64,000 nucleotides of DNA from positions 62,001 to 126,000 of the forward strand of contig JBNLGG010000002.1 in the NCBI GenBank assembly GCA_050305935.1, read 5' to 3'. The position numbers were made by a program, and so were the translations under genes. Positions 42,609-50,804 of this stretch are shown piece by piece; within the stretch, counting starts at the first letter, position 1, and each line of letters opens with the position of its first letter. This stretch comes from CAJXNP01 sp050305935. Lineage in GTDB: Bacteria; Bacteroidota; Bacteroidia; Cytophagales; Cyclobacteriaceae. Under the pieces are notes generated by a model. It saw only the letters and a list, made by a program, of their open reading frames with translations, was not told the DNA's origin and ran no database searches.

Positions 42609-42782
42609 ATGGACAGCCATCTCGATTTATTCCCTTTCGTCATGGCTACCAGTGTATTGGATATGTTTGTTGGTTTTGGTTTATTCGTTGGAAAAACGGT
42701 AAGGCTTGCCTTTGTCTATATGATCATTTGTGGACTTCTGGCAGCGCTCGTGTGGCCAATTGCAAAAAGCAGGGACTATTAG
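42609..42782 (+). CDS. Possible small membrane protein
   Basis: A 57-codon frame (ATG 42609, TAG 42780-42782) in the 608-bp gap between pheA and the histidine kinase. The peptide is largely hydrophobic with two possible helices (VMATSVLDMFVGFGLFV and AFVYMIICGLLAALVWPIA) and a charged end KSRDY. It could be a real small membrane protein or the tail of a lost transporter. I see no promoter or ribosome-binding site and no clear family. Confidence 0.4.
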   Translation: MDSHLDLFPFVMATSVLDMFVGFGLFVGKTVRLAFVYMIICGLLAALVWPIAKSRDY

Positions 42783-42962
42783 AAAATGGGTTATTGAGTT
42801 AATAGATAAACATTTGAGTAAATTCTGATGAACCATGTCATAACTCAGGTGGTTATTTTTTTAAAAAGTGAGTTTATTTATATGTATTTGGTTTTAAACT
42901 CAATAACTTATTAGTCAATAACTTTTAACTCCTGAAATGCAAAATTAAGGTTAAAGCAATAC

Positions 42963-43700
42963 ATGGCTATATCTCCCCCCGACAAAACAAGACGGCTTGA
43001 AGCTGAGCTCGAAGAACTAAAAAGAGAGAATGCTGGTCTTCAAAAGATTATTTCCCACGATATCCGTTCTCCTTTTAATAAGATCCATGCGTTGATCCAA
43101 TTGATGAAGATGGAGGTAGAGTCCCTAAGTACTGATCAGGTAGAGTATCTTAACAGCATGCACCTGACTGTGATGAGTGGACTGGAACTGGTGAGGAATA
43201 TGCATGACGCGAAGCTCATTGAAGACGGGGAAATAACCATGGAGAAAAAGCAGGTAGACCTGGTGATCCTGGCAAAAAAAGCAGGTAATACTTTCGACGA
43301 GTTGGCAAGCCTGAAGGATGTTACCATCGACGTGCAATCATCCGTCAAAAGGCCATTTGTACTGGCGGATGAGCATTATTTGCAGCGGGCCATTGAAAAC
43401 CTGATCTCAAATGCGGTGAAATATTCCTACGAAGGCAAGCCCGTAAAAATAGATTTGGAGGAAGAAGACAATATCATTTCTTTGAAGGTTACCAATTTTG
43501 GGCAAGGCATCAAAGCGGAAGAAACTGAAATGCTTTTTAAAAAGTACTCCAAGCTGTCCGCCCGACCCACCAAAGGAGAAGGTTCTTCAGGGCTTGGCTT
43601 ATACATTACTCAATATTTCGTCGAAAAAATGGGTGGTGAAGTTTTCTTCCACCACCAGGATAATGGGATGACCACTTTTGTGATGCAATTTCCGGGTTAG
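42963..43700 (+). CDS. Cytoplasmic sensor histidine kinase, HisKA-HATPase only
   Basis: A 245-residue histidine kinase with a short N-terminal coil (ELEELKRENAGLQKI) instead of a sensor domain. The phosphoacceptor is His in ISHDIRSPFNK near 30-40; the ATP-binding domain has the N box LISNAVKYS, G1 TNFGQGIK and G2 GEGSSGLGLYIT. No response regulator is adjacent, so it is an orphan and may be driven by a partner protein. Confidence 0.88.
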   Translation: MAISPPDKTRRLEAELEELKRENAGLQKIISHDIRSPFNKIHALIQLMKMEVESLSTDQVEYLNSMHLTVMSGLELVRNMHDAKLIEDGEITMEKKQVDLVILAKKAGNTFDELASLKDVTIDVQSSVKRPFVLADEHYLQRAIENLISNAVKYSYEGKPVKIDLEEEDNIISLKVTNFGQGIKAEETEMLFKKYSKLSARPTKGEGSSGLGLYITQYFVEKMGGEVFFHHQDNGMTTFVMQFPG

Positions 43701-43709
43701 TTCTTTTTT

Positions 43710-46193
43710 TTACCTCCCAATCGAAATCAAATTAGTAAACAATCGATAGGCTCCGGGTACGCCCACCGGCAATTCCCGGAAGTAGGAAAGAGATGAATAA
43801 ATGAAATGCCCTTCGCCATATTTGGCTACTAAAATTCCACTTTCCAATGCCTTTTCGCCAGGGTCGTGGGTGGAAATAACGGTCTCAAACTCTTTACCCC
43901 ATTCTTCAGGAAAGTATAATCCCCGCTCTTGTACCCAGCCCTCAAAATCCTTTTGGGTGATTTTATTGGGGGTATTAAGCACCGGGTGGTTTGGATTTGT
44001 AAATACAACCGGTGCTTCTTCTACCGTTACTCTGTCCCTGGAAATCTTTAGGGGATAGGGTGAAAAATCATTGGTTACCGTTCTGAAATTGGTATTATAC
44101 TGAACCAATAAAGTCCCGCCCCTTTTCACATAATCCAACAATTTAGGCATGTCAAATTTGAGTTTGTCGACCGTATTCAAAGCCCGTACACCGAGAATAA
44201 CCGCATCAAATTGTTTCAGGTAGTCTTCATTCAGTTCTTTATCATTAATCAACTCCACCTTGTAGCCGACTTGTATCAATGCCTCTGGGATGGCATCCCC
44301 GGCGCCCATGATATATCCAATGTTTTCCCCCTTTCTCTCCAGTTCAACCCGCACAAATTCTGCCGAGGCTTTTTCAAACAATGTTTGGGTAGGAATGTGG
44401 TCATATTCCAGTGTGACTAAAGACTGGCTGAACTCCATACCTTTGCAGGTGGCTACAGCAAGTGCTTCCACCTGAGAAGCATTCACCGGAGGTGTGATGG
44501 TAAATTCAAATGTTTGCTCCTGTCCCTTTGCCGCAATGGAATACTGGTAGCTTTCAGGAGTGATTTTCCAGTTTTCGGGTACTTTTAGAGCCACTGAACC
44601 TGCAACATCGTCCTTTCCTGATTTTACTTTGGCAGTGATCGTTTTTTTCTCATTTGACGCAAAGACATGCACCCCGCCTGAAATAGAAGTAAAAACCGGA
44701 GGGGTGACCACAAAAGGTTGGTATTGTTCCCCTTTCACCGGATCGGTTCTTTTAAACACAACCGGTCTTTTATAAAATATTTTTTCGCCAAATACTTCCA
44801 GTACAAAATCAGCATCCAGGGCATTACCATTTTGCGCTTTACCGATTAATTGCTGATCGGTAACATTAAACATCCCCAAGGACTTTTGCTTTTCCAGCCA
44901 ATAAGGCTGGCTGTAAGGAATATTTTCGGGAATGACAATCCCATACTTGTCATTTCTATCATAGTTTTTAACGAGCAGGGAATCCATTTTCCCATCAATT
45001 TTTACCTGATCCAAGGCATAGGAAAGAAGTTTGATATCGACAGGCGAACGGTTAATCACCTCGAAGGTGACATACAGGGAGTCTCCACGTGTGGCGGAGT
45101 AATCATTGGCTGTAGCTTCCAGATAAAGGCCCAGGCAGGCATAGATCAATTCGTCCACTTCCTCCAGTTTCCTGGATTTCCAAAATTCGTCCTTCAAACT
45201 GGCAATCATTTTTCTCAGTACCACCAGATCTTCTACGATAGCATAGGGTTCCGCCGGGTTATATTTGCTGAGGATCGAATTGATTTTTGACTGTATTTTT
45301 TCCGACCTTTTCACTCGATTCCAGGTAACATCCACACGTTCAAACAAATCATTTGTAGCCTCTTCGCCTGCCACGTATTTAAAATATTCAAAAATCTCTC
45401 CCCGCTGTCCCGAGGATCCAAAGCCCTGGCTTTTATGCTGGGAGCGGCTACGTGCAGCAACCTCCGAGTAGGATTCCCCCAACAGGGGATTGTATTCTCC
45501 GATATTGTATTTTGGCAATTTATTCACATCAAGATCTTCCACCGGTTGCCACCAATAGGTGTTCCAGTAAATGGCGCTGGGCTGCCATGGTTTTACATAT
45601 TTAAGTTGATCCGGAAAAATATTCGGATCATTGGCAATGGAAAAAGCTTCTTCTGCAATGATCGCAGAACCTGTGTGATGGCCATGTGTCGTTCCCGCAT
45701 CTGTATTAAATCTGCAGATAATGACATCGGGTCGGAATTTCCTGATCACCCAAACCATATCGCTCAATACACCTTCCCGTTCCCAAATGGTAAAGGTTTC
45801 GTCAGGGTGCTTGGAATAGCCAAAATCCACCGCCCGGCTAAAAAACTGCTCACCTCCGTCTATTCTCCTGGCCGCCAGCAACTCCTGGGTTCTGATCACC
45901 CCAAGCTGATCGGTGATTTCCGGGCCGATCAGGTTTTGTCCGCCATCGCCACGGGTGAATGCAAAATATCCGGTATAGAATTTCTTATCGTTTGCCAGGT
46001 AAGTGATAAGCCTGGTATTTTCATCGTCGGGATGTGCTGCTACATATAGCGCCGTTCCCAGGACGTTTAATTTTTGTAACATTAACTGAATATCGGAAGC
46101 TGAATGTGCGCTAGGTTTTTGTGAGAATCCCCTAAAAATCGCCAATGTTATTACTAAAAAAGTCAGGAATATTTTCAATTCTGTTATCCTCAT
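43710..46193 (-). CDS. PIG-L family deacetylase with large C-terminal region
   Basis: A long secreted protein (827 residues from ATG 46193; an ATG at 46229 in the same frame would add 12). Signal peptide precedes RGFSQK. The N-terminal PIG-L/LmbE zinc deacetylase domain (about 35-260) has AAHPDDE and the second metal motif THGHHTG; these remove N-acetyl groups from amino sugars. A middle region of beta-sandwich character and a C-terminal part with LLDYVKRGGTLLVQYNTN suggest an attached glutamine-amidotransferase-like or ThuA-like domain. Its size is far above the usual 230 residues for LmbE enzymes. Substrate unknown. Confidence 0.85.
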   Translation of the reverse strand: MRITELKIFLTFLVITLAIFRGFSQKPSAHSASDIQLMLQKLNVLGTALYVAAHPDDENTRLITYLANDKKFYTGYFAFTRGDGGQNLIGPEITDQLGVIRTQELLAARRIDGGEQFFSRAVDFGYSKHPDETFTIWEREGVLSDMVWVIRKFRPDVIICRFNTDAGTTHGHHTGSAIIAEEAFSIANDPNIFPDQLKYVKPWQPSAIYWNTYWWQPVEDLDVNKLPKYNIGEYNPLLGESYSEVAARSRSQHKSQGFGSSGQRGEIFEYFKYVAGEEATNDLFERVDVTWNRVKRSEKIQSKINSILSKYNPAEPYAIVEDLVVLRKMIASLKDEFWKSRKLEEVDELIYACLGLYLEATANDYSATRGDSLYVTFEVINRSPVDIKLLSYALDQVKIDGKMDSLLVKNYDRNDKYGIVIPENIPYSQPYWLEKQKSLGMFNVTDQQLIGKAQNGNALDADFVLEVFGEKIFYKRPVVFKRTDPVKGEQYQPFVVTPPVFTSISGGVHVFASNEKKTITAKVKSGKDDVAGSVALKVPENWKITPESYQYSIAAKGQEQTFEFTITPPVNASQVEALAVATCKGMEFSQSLVTLEYDHIPTQTLFEKASAEFVRVELERKGENIGYIMGAGDAIPEALIQVGYKVELINDKELNEDYLKQFDAVILGVRALNTVDKLKFDMPKLLDYVKRGGTLLVQYNTNFRTVTNDFSPYPLKISRDRVTVEEAPVVFTNPNHPVLNTPNKITQKDFEGWVQERGLYFPEEWGKEFETVISTHDPGEKALESGILVAKYGEGHFIYSSLSYFRELPVGVPGAYRLFTNLISIGR

Positions 46194-46306
46194 ATACATT
46201 ACGCTTTTTTTCAACTTGCTAATATCCATAACTTCCCATCATTTTCAGTAAGGTTTTTGACCAATGCCTAATTCTTTATAAAAATGGCGAGATAGCAATT
46301 TTAATC

Positions 46307-46314
46307 TATATTTG
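46307..46314 (+). promoter_or_regulatory. Predicted -7 element of the purU promoter
   Basis: TATATTTG, an exact TAnnTTTG, 20 bp upstream of the purU ATG. The -33 position does not match well. Confidence 0.45.
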
Positions 46315-46334
46315 ACTTCCAATATTTTAATGAA

Positions 46335-47165
46335 ATGCAATATATCTTAAAAATAGATTGCCCCGATGAGAAGGGCCTGGTGCATAAAATTTCGGGCATA
46401 TTGTTTTCTCACGGATTAAATATGACCGAAAACGAGGAATTTGTGGATCAGGAAAGGAGCCATTTTTTTATGCGTTCGGAGTTTATCGGTAAGCTGGACA
46501 GAGATAAGGTGCTACACGAAGTGAGGGAGATCCTTCCTCCACAAGCCAATGTGGAGCTGTTTCAAAAACATAAGAAGGACATTATCATCTTTGCGACGAA
46601 AGAGTATCACTGTTTGGGGGACCTGCTCGTACGGCATCAATTTGGCGAGCTCAATGCCAATATCAAGGCGGTGATAAGTAACCATGAGTATTTAGGGGAA
46701 TTTGTTGAAAAATTTGACATACCATTTCATTACATATCAGCTAAAGATCTGGAGCGGGAAGAACACGAAAAGATCGTGCTTCATAAGGTGCAGGAATACG
46801 ATCCCGAATTTTTAGTGCTGGCTAAGTACATGCGCATTTTTACTTCCGATTTCACCAGGCATTTTCCCGATAAGATCATCAATATCCATCATTCATTTTT
46901 ACCGGCCTTTATTGGGGCAAAACCTTATGCGCAGGCATATGCAAGGGGGGTAAAAATGGTGGGGGCGACAGCCCATTTTGTGAATGAAAACCTGGATGAA
47001 GGACCTATCATTAACCAGGATGTGGTGCAGACCACTCATAAAATGGACGCGATCAGCATGGCCCGGGCGGGCCGCGATGTGGAAAAGATCGTCCTGGCCA
47101 ATGCTTTAAAAATGGTCTTCGATGACCGGGTATTTGTGGTTGGAAATAGGACGGTGATATTGTGA
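46335..47165 (+). CDS. purU: Formyltetrahydrofolate deformylase
   Basis: Hydrolyses 10-formyl-THF to formate and THF, balancing one-carbon and purine pools. The 276 residues have an N-terminal ACT domain (about 1-80; LKIDCPDEKGLVHKISGILF) and a formyltransferase-fold domain with catalytic region INIHHSFLPAFIGAKPYAQA near 189-208 and GATAHFVNENLDEGPIINQD. Length is typical. Methionine and glycine are the known effectors in E. coli; here this is not shown. Confidence 0.94.
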   Translation: MQYILKIDCPDEKGLVHKISGILFSHGLNMTENEEFVDQERSHFFMRSEFIGKLDRDKVLHEVREILPPQANVELFQKHKKDIIIFATKEYHCLGDLLVRHQFGELNANIKAVISNHEYLGEFVEKFDIPFHYISAKDLEREEHEKIVLHKVQEYDPEFLVLAKYMRIFTSDFTRHFPDKIINIHHSFLPAFIGAKPYAQAYARGVKMVGATAHFVNENLDEGPIINQDVVQTTHKMDAISMARAGRDVEKIVLANALKMVFDDRVFVVGNRTVIL

Positions 47166-47177
47166 TTGCTATAGGAA

Positions 47178-47780
47178 ATGAAATTCTTTAGAAATATTCT
47201 AATTCGAATGTTTTTCGTTATTGCCTCTTTTAGTTGTAGTAAGAAAGAGGGATTTGACTACAAGGTGATTTCTTGGGAGGTGGACTACGGTGACCTGAAA
47301 TCTAGGAGGCTTGTAGATACCGTCAACAATTTATCTTCAAAACACAATCTACAAGGAATATATTTAATTGAAAGTTTACTCGATTCAACCTTTTTGAAAT
47401 TGAATAAAAGTAGTAAAATCGAAATGGACAAAATTGAATTAAACCTTATAGAAAAAGGTTATGGAGAGTTAAACAGTCAAAAAATAGAGATACTTAAAAT
47501 TGTATTTTTTAAAAAGCAGAATCCAATAACAGAAGAATTTGTGATATACAATCCAGATGTCGGAATCTTGATGTATACACATTCACATACTCGTAAGAGA
47601 TTTTACAAAAAACAAGTTAGATATATCACAAAGGGAGAAGTCCAACACACCAGCGATTTAGAATTCAACAATGATGAAATCTTAGAATTTTACTTTTCTG
47701 ATATAGATATACCACAGATAGAAAGCCACGAGAACTCTGAATTCGAAGATTCAATAGTCTTAGATATAGACTTTCAATAG
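47178..47780 (+). CDS. Hypothetical lipoprotein
   Basis: A 200-residue protein with a signal peptide and a lipobox-like ASFSC near residue 20, hence probably a lipoprotein. The mature part is Lys/Glu/Ile-rich with no domain I recognise. It begins 12 bp after purU but is clearly more AT-rich than it, and a patch of intergenic repeats follows, so it may be a later arrival rather than an operon partner. Confidence 0.65.
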   Translation: MKFFRNILIRMFFVIASFSCSKKEGFDYKVISWEVDYGDLKSRRLVDTVNNLSSKHNLQGIYLIESLLDSTFLKLNKSSKIEMDKIELNLIEKGYGELNSQKIEILKIVFFKKQNPITEEFVIYNPDVGILMYTHSHTRKRFYKKQVRYITKGEVQHTSDLEFNNDEILEFYFSDIDIPQIESHENSEFEDSIVLDIDFQ

Positions 47781-47858
47781 CAGAAATATAGCAATCTGGC
47801 CTTAATTCAAATGGTTCATTGAGATATGAAACCAACAACAAAAAGCCCCAATTAAGTC

Positions 47859-47879
47859 ATTCTGAATTCATTTCAGAAT
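47859..47879. repeat. Short inverted repeat resembling a dispersed intergenic element
   Basis: ATTCTGAA (47859-47866) pairs with TTCAGAAT (47872-47879) around a 5-base loop. Sequences of this type recur between genes in many Bacteroidota genomes; only one copy is in this window, so dispersion is inferred from general knowledge. Confidence 0.5.
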
Positions 47880-47996
47880 CCCAAGCCAAGGTTCATCAAA
47901 GGAGTTGACCTAGTTTCGCCCGAGCTAAATTCCTTAAAGAAGACAAATTAACTCCCTCAAGTAATTCGTTTGAGATGCTGAAATACCCGTCTGTCC

Positions 47997-48035
47997 GACG
48001 AGGCAGGAATCCAGCAAGACGGATGAGGCAGGAAT
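47997..48035. repeat. Tandem 14-bp direct repeat
   Basis: GACGAGGCAGGAAT (47997-48010) and GATGAGGCAGGAAT (48022-48035) differ at one base and are spaced 25 bp apart. They lie just past the 3' end of the DHOD-like gene, in the 279-bp gap that also holds the 47859 inverted repeat, and look like part of a REP-type intergenic element. Confidence 0.5.
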
Positions 48036-48059
48036 TAATACTGACGATAACACGATTTA

Positions 48060-49055
48060 TTAATCAATCCCCACTAAAGCCCTGATGTATTGTTGTCGTT
48101 CGAAATATTCCGGTTGGTCAGAGTATTTCTGGCTCATTTTTCCCCGGAAATCGTCCAATGATTCGTAGCCTTTATCCACCATCCATTTCTGGATATCCTC
48201 AAGCATCACTTTTATTTGTCCCAATCCGTGGATGTAAAGTGTGGAGGCTATCTCTACCACTTTCGCACCGACTAAGATTTGCTTGATCGCGGCTTCTCCA
48301 TCGTGGATACCGGTATTGGCCGCCAGGCTACAGCCGATTTTTTGATATAAAATAGATATCCATCGCAGTGTGTTGGACATCTCGGCCGGGGTGCTGTATT
48401 TATTTTTGGATTCCAGCTCCAGGTCGTTGATGTCAATATCGGTTTGATAAAACCGGTTAAATAGTACCAAGGCCGAAGCTCCCGCCTTGCGAATATTTTT
48501 AGTGATTCTCGGTATGGAAGTAAAGTAAGGGCCGATTTTTACCGCGATCGGAATATTCACCTGGTGTTTTACAGAAGCTATAATGTCACAAATGTGTTTT
48601 TCAATTTTGGTTGGATCTTCATGAAACTCGCGAGGCATTACTGCGATATTTAATTCCAAAGCATCAGCGCCAACTGCCTCCACATATTTTGCAAACTCCA
48701 CCCACCGGGTATTGGAAACACAGTTAATACTGGCAATAACGGGAATATTTACCTTTTCTTTTGTCTCCTCAATCATCTTCAGGTAGTCATCAGAATTAGC
48801 GGTGATTCCCATCTGCCGGATGTAATCCGATTCCTCCACATGAAATTGAGGCATCGACTTTGCCACAATCGAACTTACATCTGCTTCGATTTGTTCTTCA
48901 AACAATGATTTTAATACCACCGCGCCAGCACCGGCATCTTCACACCGTTTCACACCTTCGACACTGTGCGTAAGGCTACAACTCGATACAACGATCGGGT
49001 TTTTTAAGTTCAGCCCCATGTAGGTCGTTGCCAGGTTCATCATAGTGTTTTTCAT
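48060..49055 (-). CDS. Dihydroorotate dehydrogenase-like protein
   Basis: A 331-residue FMN-dependent TIM-barrel oxidoreductase of the DHOD superfamily. Motifs: LATTYMGLNLKNPIVVSSCS at the start, EAVGADALELNIAVMP near 126-141, VNIPIAVKIGPYFTS near 170-184 and AANTGIHDGEAAIKQILVGA near 248-267. It lacks the usual PyrD sequence surroundings and is labelled DHOD-like in Bacteroidota; the substrate may not be dihydroorotate. Its start codon comes immediately after the rnfA stop with no gap, so it is the last gene of the rnf operon. Confidence 0.85.
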   Translation of the reverse strand: MKNTMMNLATTYMGLNLKNPIVVSSCSLTHSVEGVKRCEDAGAGAVVLKSLFEEQIEADVSSIVAKSMPQFHVEESDYIRQMGITANSDDYLKMIEETKEKVNIPVIASINCVSNTRWVEFAKYVEAVGADALELNIAVMPREFHEDPTKIEKHICDIIASVKHQVNIPIAVKIGPYFTSIPRITKNIRKAGASALVLFNRFYQTDIDINDLELESKNKYSTPAEMSNTLRWISILYQKIGCSLAANTGIHDGEAAIKQILVGAKVVEIASTLYIHGLGQIKVMLEDIQKWMVDKGYESLDDFRGKMSQKYSDQPEYFERQQYIRALVGID

Positions 49056-49628
49056 TTAAGCTAATCCTGCAAATCCCATAAATGCTAAAGAAAGCAATCC
49101 CGCCACGATCAAAGCAGCAGGGACTCCTTTCATCCCTTTAGGAAGATCTAAAAGTTCCAAGTGCTCGCGCAAACCGGCAAATATGACAATTGCCAGGGTA
49201 AAACCAATCGCATTGGCAATGGCGAACACGACACTCTGAATTAAATTATATTCATTTTGAATGACCAAAATAGCGACTCCAAGAATGGCACAATTGGTAG
49301 TGATGAGGGGAAGATAAACCCCAAGAGCCTGGTATAATGCCGGGCTCACTTTTTTGAGAACGATCTCTACCATTTGTACCAATGCTGCTATTACTAATAT
49401 GTAGGCAATGGTTTGTAAGTAGACAATGCCAAATGGTTCCAGTATATAGTGTTGGATCATGTAAGTAACGATGGTCGCTAATGTCATAACAAATAGTACC
49501 GCCCCTCCCATTCCTGCCGAGGTAGATATTTTTGTAGAAACACCTAAGAAAGGACAAATCCCGAGGAATTGGGCCAATACAATGTTATTGACGAAAATGG
49601 CTGAAAAAACAATGATCAAATATTCCAT
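49056..49628 (-). CDS. rnfA: Rnf electron transport complex subunit A
   Basis: Integral membrane subunit of the Rnf ferredoxin:NAD+ oxidoreductase, which couples redox to ion transport. The 190 residues form six hydrophobic helices; the start EYLIIVFSAIFVNNIVLAQF and GICPFLGVSTKISTSAGMGG match RnfA/NqrE, including the conserved helix-breaking Gly and Cys region. It lies between rnfE (9 bp upstream) and the DHOD-like gene. Confidence 0.95.
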   Translation of the reverse strand: MEYLIIVFSAIFVNNIVLAQFLGICPFLGVSTKISTSAGMGGAVLFVMTLATIVTYMIQHYILEPFGIVYLQTIAYILVIAALVQMVEIVLKKVSPALYQALGVYLPLITTNCAILGVAILVIQNEYNLIQSVVFAIANAIGFTLAIVIFAGLREHLELLDLPKGMKGVPAALIVAGLLSLAFMGFAGLA

Positions 49629-49637
49629 AATCTTTTC

Positions 49638-50228
49638 TTAAGCAGTTAATTTTTTTGTGAGGGAATTCACAAGGGCTATCAGCAAACCAAGAGCAATGAA
49701 TGCGCCGGGTGCTAAAACAAATACCAGTGCTCCATCTGCTTCAAACAACTTGATTCCAAAGATGGAGAGACTACCCAATAATTCTCTGACAGAACCTAAC
49801 ATTACCAGGGCCATGGTAAATCCTAAACCCATTCCCAGACCATCGATCAGGGAGGAAACTATTTTATTTTTTGAAGCAAATGCTTCTGCTCTTCCGAGTA
49901 CAATACAGTTCACCACAATGAGAGGAATGAACAGCCCCAACTGTTCATGTAAGGCATTAAAGAAACCGGCCATCACCAGGTCAACCACAGTAACAAATGA
50001 GGCAATTATAATGATGAAAGCAGGTATGCGGACTTTACCAGGAATCAAGCCACTAACCAATGAAATCACGACATTTGACATGACCAAAACAAAGGCTGTT
50101 GCAAGGCCCATTCCCAGTCCATTAATAGCCGTGGAGGTTACTCCCAGTGTAGGGCACATGCCCAACAATTGAACAAAAACGGGGTTTTCCCTAAAAAACC
50201 CTTTATTAAGGTTCTCGATATTATTCAT
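49638..50228 (-). CDS. rnfE: Rnf electron transport complex subunit E
   Basis: Integral membrane subunit of Rnf, related to NqrD. The start is set at ATG 50228 (MNNIENLNKGF) because a full Shine-Dalgarno precedes it; an ATG at 50255 would add nine residues lying within rnfG. It contains six helices with MCPTLGVTSTAINGLGMGLA near 33-52 and NCIVLGRAEAFASKNKIVSS near 112-131. It overlaps the end of rnfG by 8 bp, so translation is coupled. Confidence 0.94.
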   Translation of the reverse strand: MNNIENLNKGFFRENPVFVQLLGMCPTLGVTSTAINGLGMGLATAFVLVMSNVVISLVSGLIPGKVRIPAFIIIIASFVTVVDLVMAGFFNALHEQLGLFIPLIVVNCIVLGRAEAFASKNKIVSSLIDGLGMGLGFTMALVMLGSVRELLGSLSIFGIKLFEADGALVFVLAPGAFIALGLLIALVNSLTKKLTA

Positions 50229-50802
50229 GGTCACCTCCTTCTTTGATTGCGTCATAGGCAGTTTGAACGGCTGAACTAAAGGCTCGACTTGAAATCGTAG
50301 CTCCAGTCAATGCATCTACATCACCACCGTCTTTTTTCACCTTTAAAATGAACTGATCAGGATTCTTCCCAGTAAACTGTTCAATGAATTTCGGTTCGCT
50401 CATTTTTGTGCCAAGCCCTGGTGTTTCCTTGTGCTCCAGGACAGAAATGTTCTTTATTGCTCCGTCAGGTAAAAACCCTACCATCAGCCAGACATTACCA
50501 CCATACCCTTTTGGTGAGAATGTCTTTATAGCTACACCCTGATTTTCACCGCCAAGTTTAGCGGGATAGACTTCGAGACTGTCTTTTAGCGAGACTACTC
50601 TGATTTTATATTGATCCATCAACGGATCATTGTCATACTCACCCACTACTGCATCAATTGCCCGCTTTTGTTTGGCAAGCTTTGCGGCGGCTATGGGCTC
50701 TTTGGTTAATTCATACACAAAACCCAGGGCTGTAGAGGCTATCAGTGTAACTACTACAAGCGTCAGGGTCATATTAAAATATGTAGATTCGACTTTTGCC
50801 AT
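50221..50802 (-). CDS. rnfG: Rnf electron transport complex subunit G
   Basis: Membrane-anchored subunit with covalently bound FMN. The 193 residues have one N-terminal helix (FNMTLTLVVVTLIASTALGF) and the FMN attachment motif DALTGATISSRAFSSAV near 164-180, in which Thr of TGAT binds FMN by a phosphodiester. It precedes rnfE with an 8-bp overlap and follows rnfD by 2 bp. Confidence 0.95.
   Translation of the reverse strand: MAKVESTYFNMTLTLVVVTLIASTALGFVYELTKEPIAAAKLAKQKRAIDAVVGEYDNDPLMDQYKIRVVSLKDSLEVYPAKLGGENQGVAIKTFSPKGYGGNVWLMVGFLPDGAIKNISVLEHKETPGLGTKMSEPKFIEQFTGKNPDQFILKVKKDGGDVDALTGATISSRAFSSAVQTAYDAIKEGGDHE
50231..50240 (-). promoter_or_regulatory. Full Shine-Dalgarno for rnfE inside rnfG
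   Basis: The minus strand reads AAGGAGGTGA, complementary over its whole length to the canonical 16S anti-Shine-Dalgarno, with GGAGG 5 bases before the rnfE ATG. It is coding within the last codons of rnfG. Such strong sites are rare in Bacteroidota, whose 16S tail is held in a protein pocket. Confidence 0.7.
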
Positions 50803-50804
50803 AA

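Noticed and set aside
42345..42620. 91-codon minus-strand frame upstream of pheA
   Set aside because: It overlaps the pheA promoter and start, has no family features and would cover the exact -33/-7 match.
45435..46049. 204-codon plus-strand frame across the PIG-L gene
   Set aside because: Antisense to the zinc-binding domain of a clear enzyme; no start signals.
49657..50172. 171-codon plus-strand frame across rnfE
   Set aside because: Antisense to a membrane protein; the Thr/Asn/Pro-rich product is typical of such shadows.
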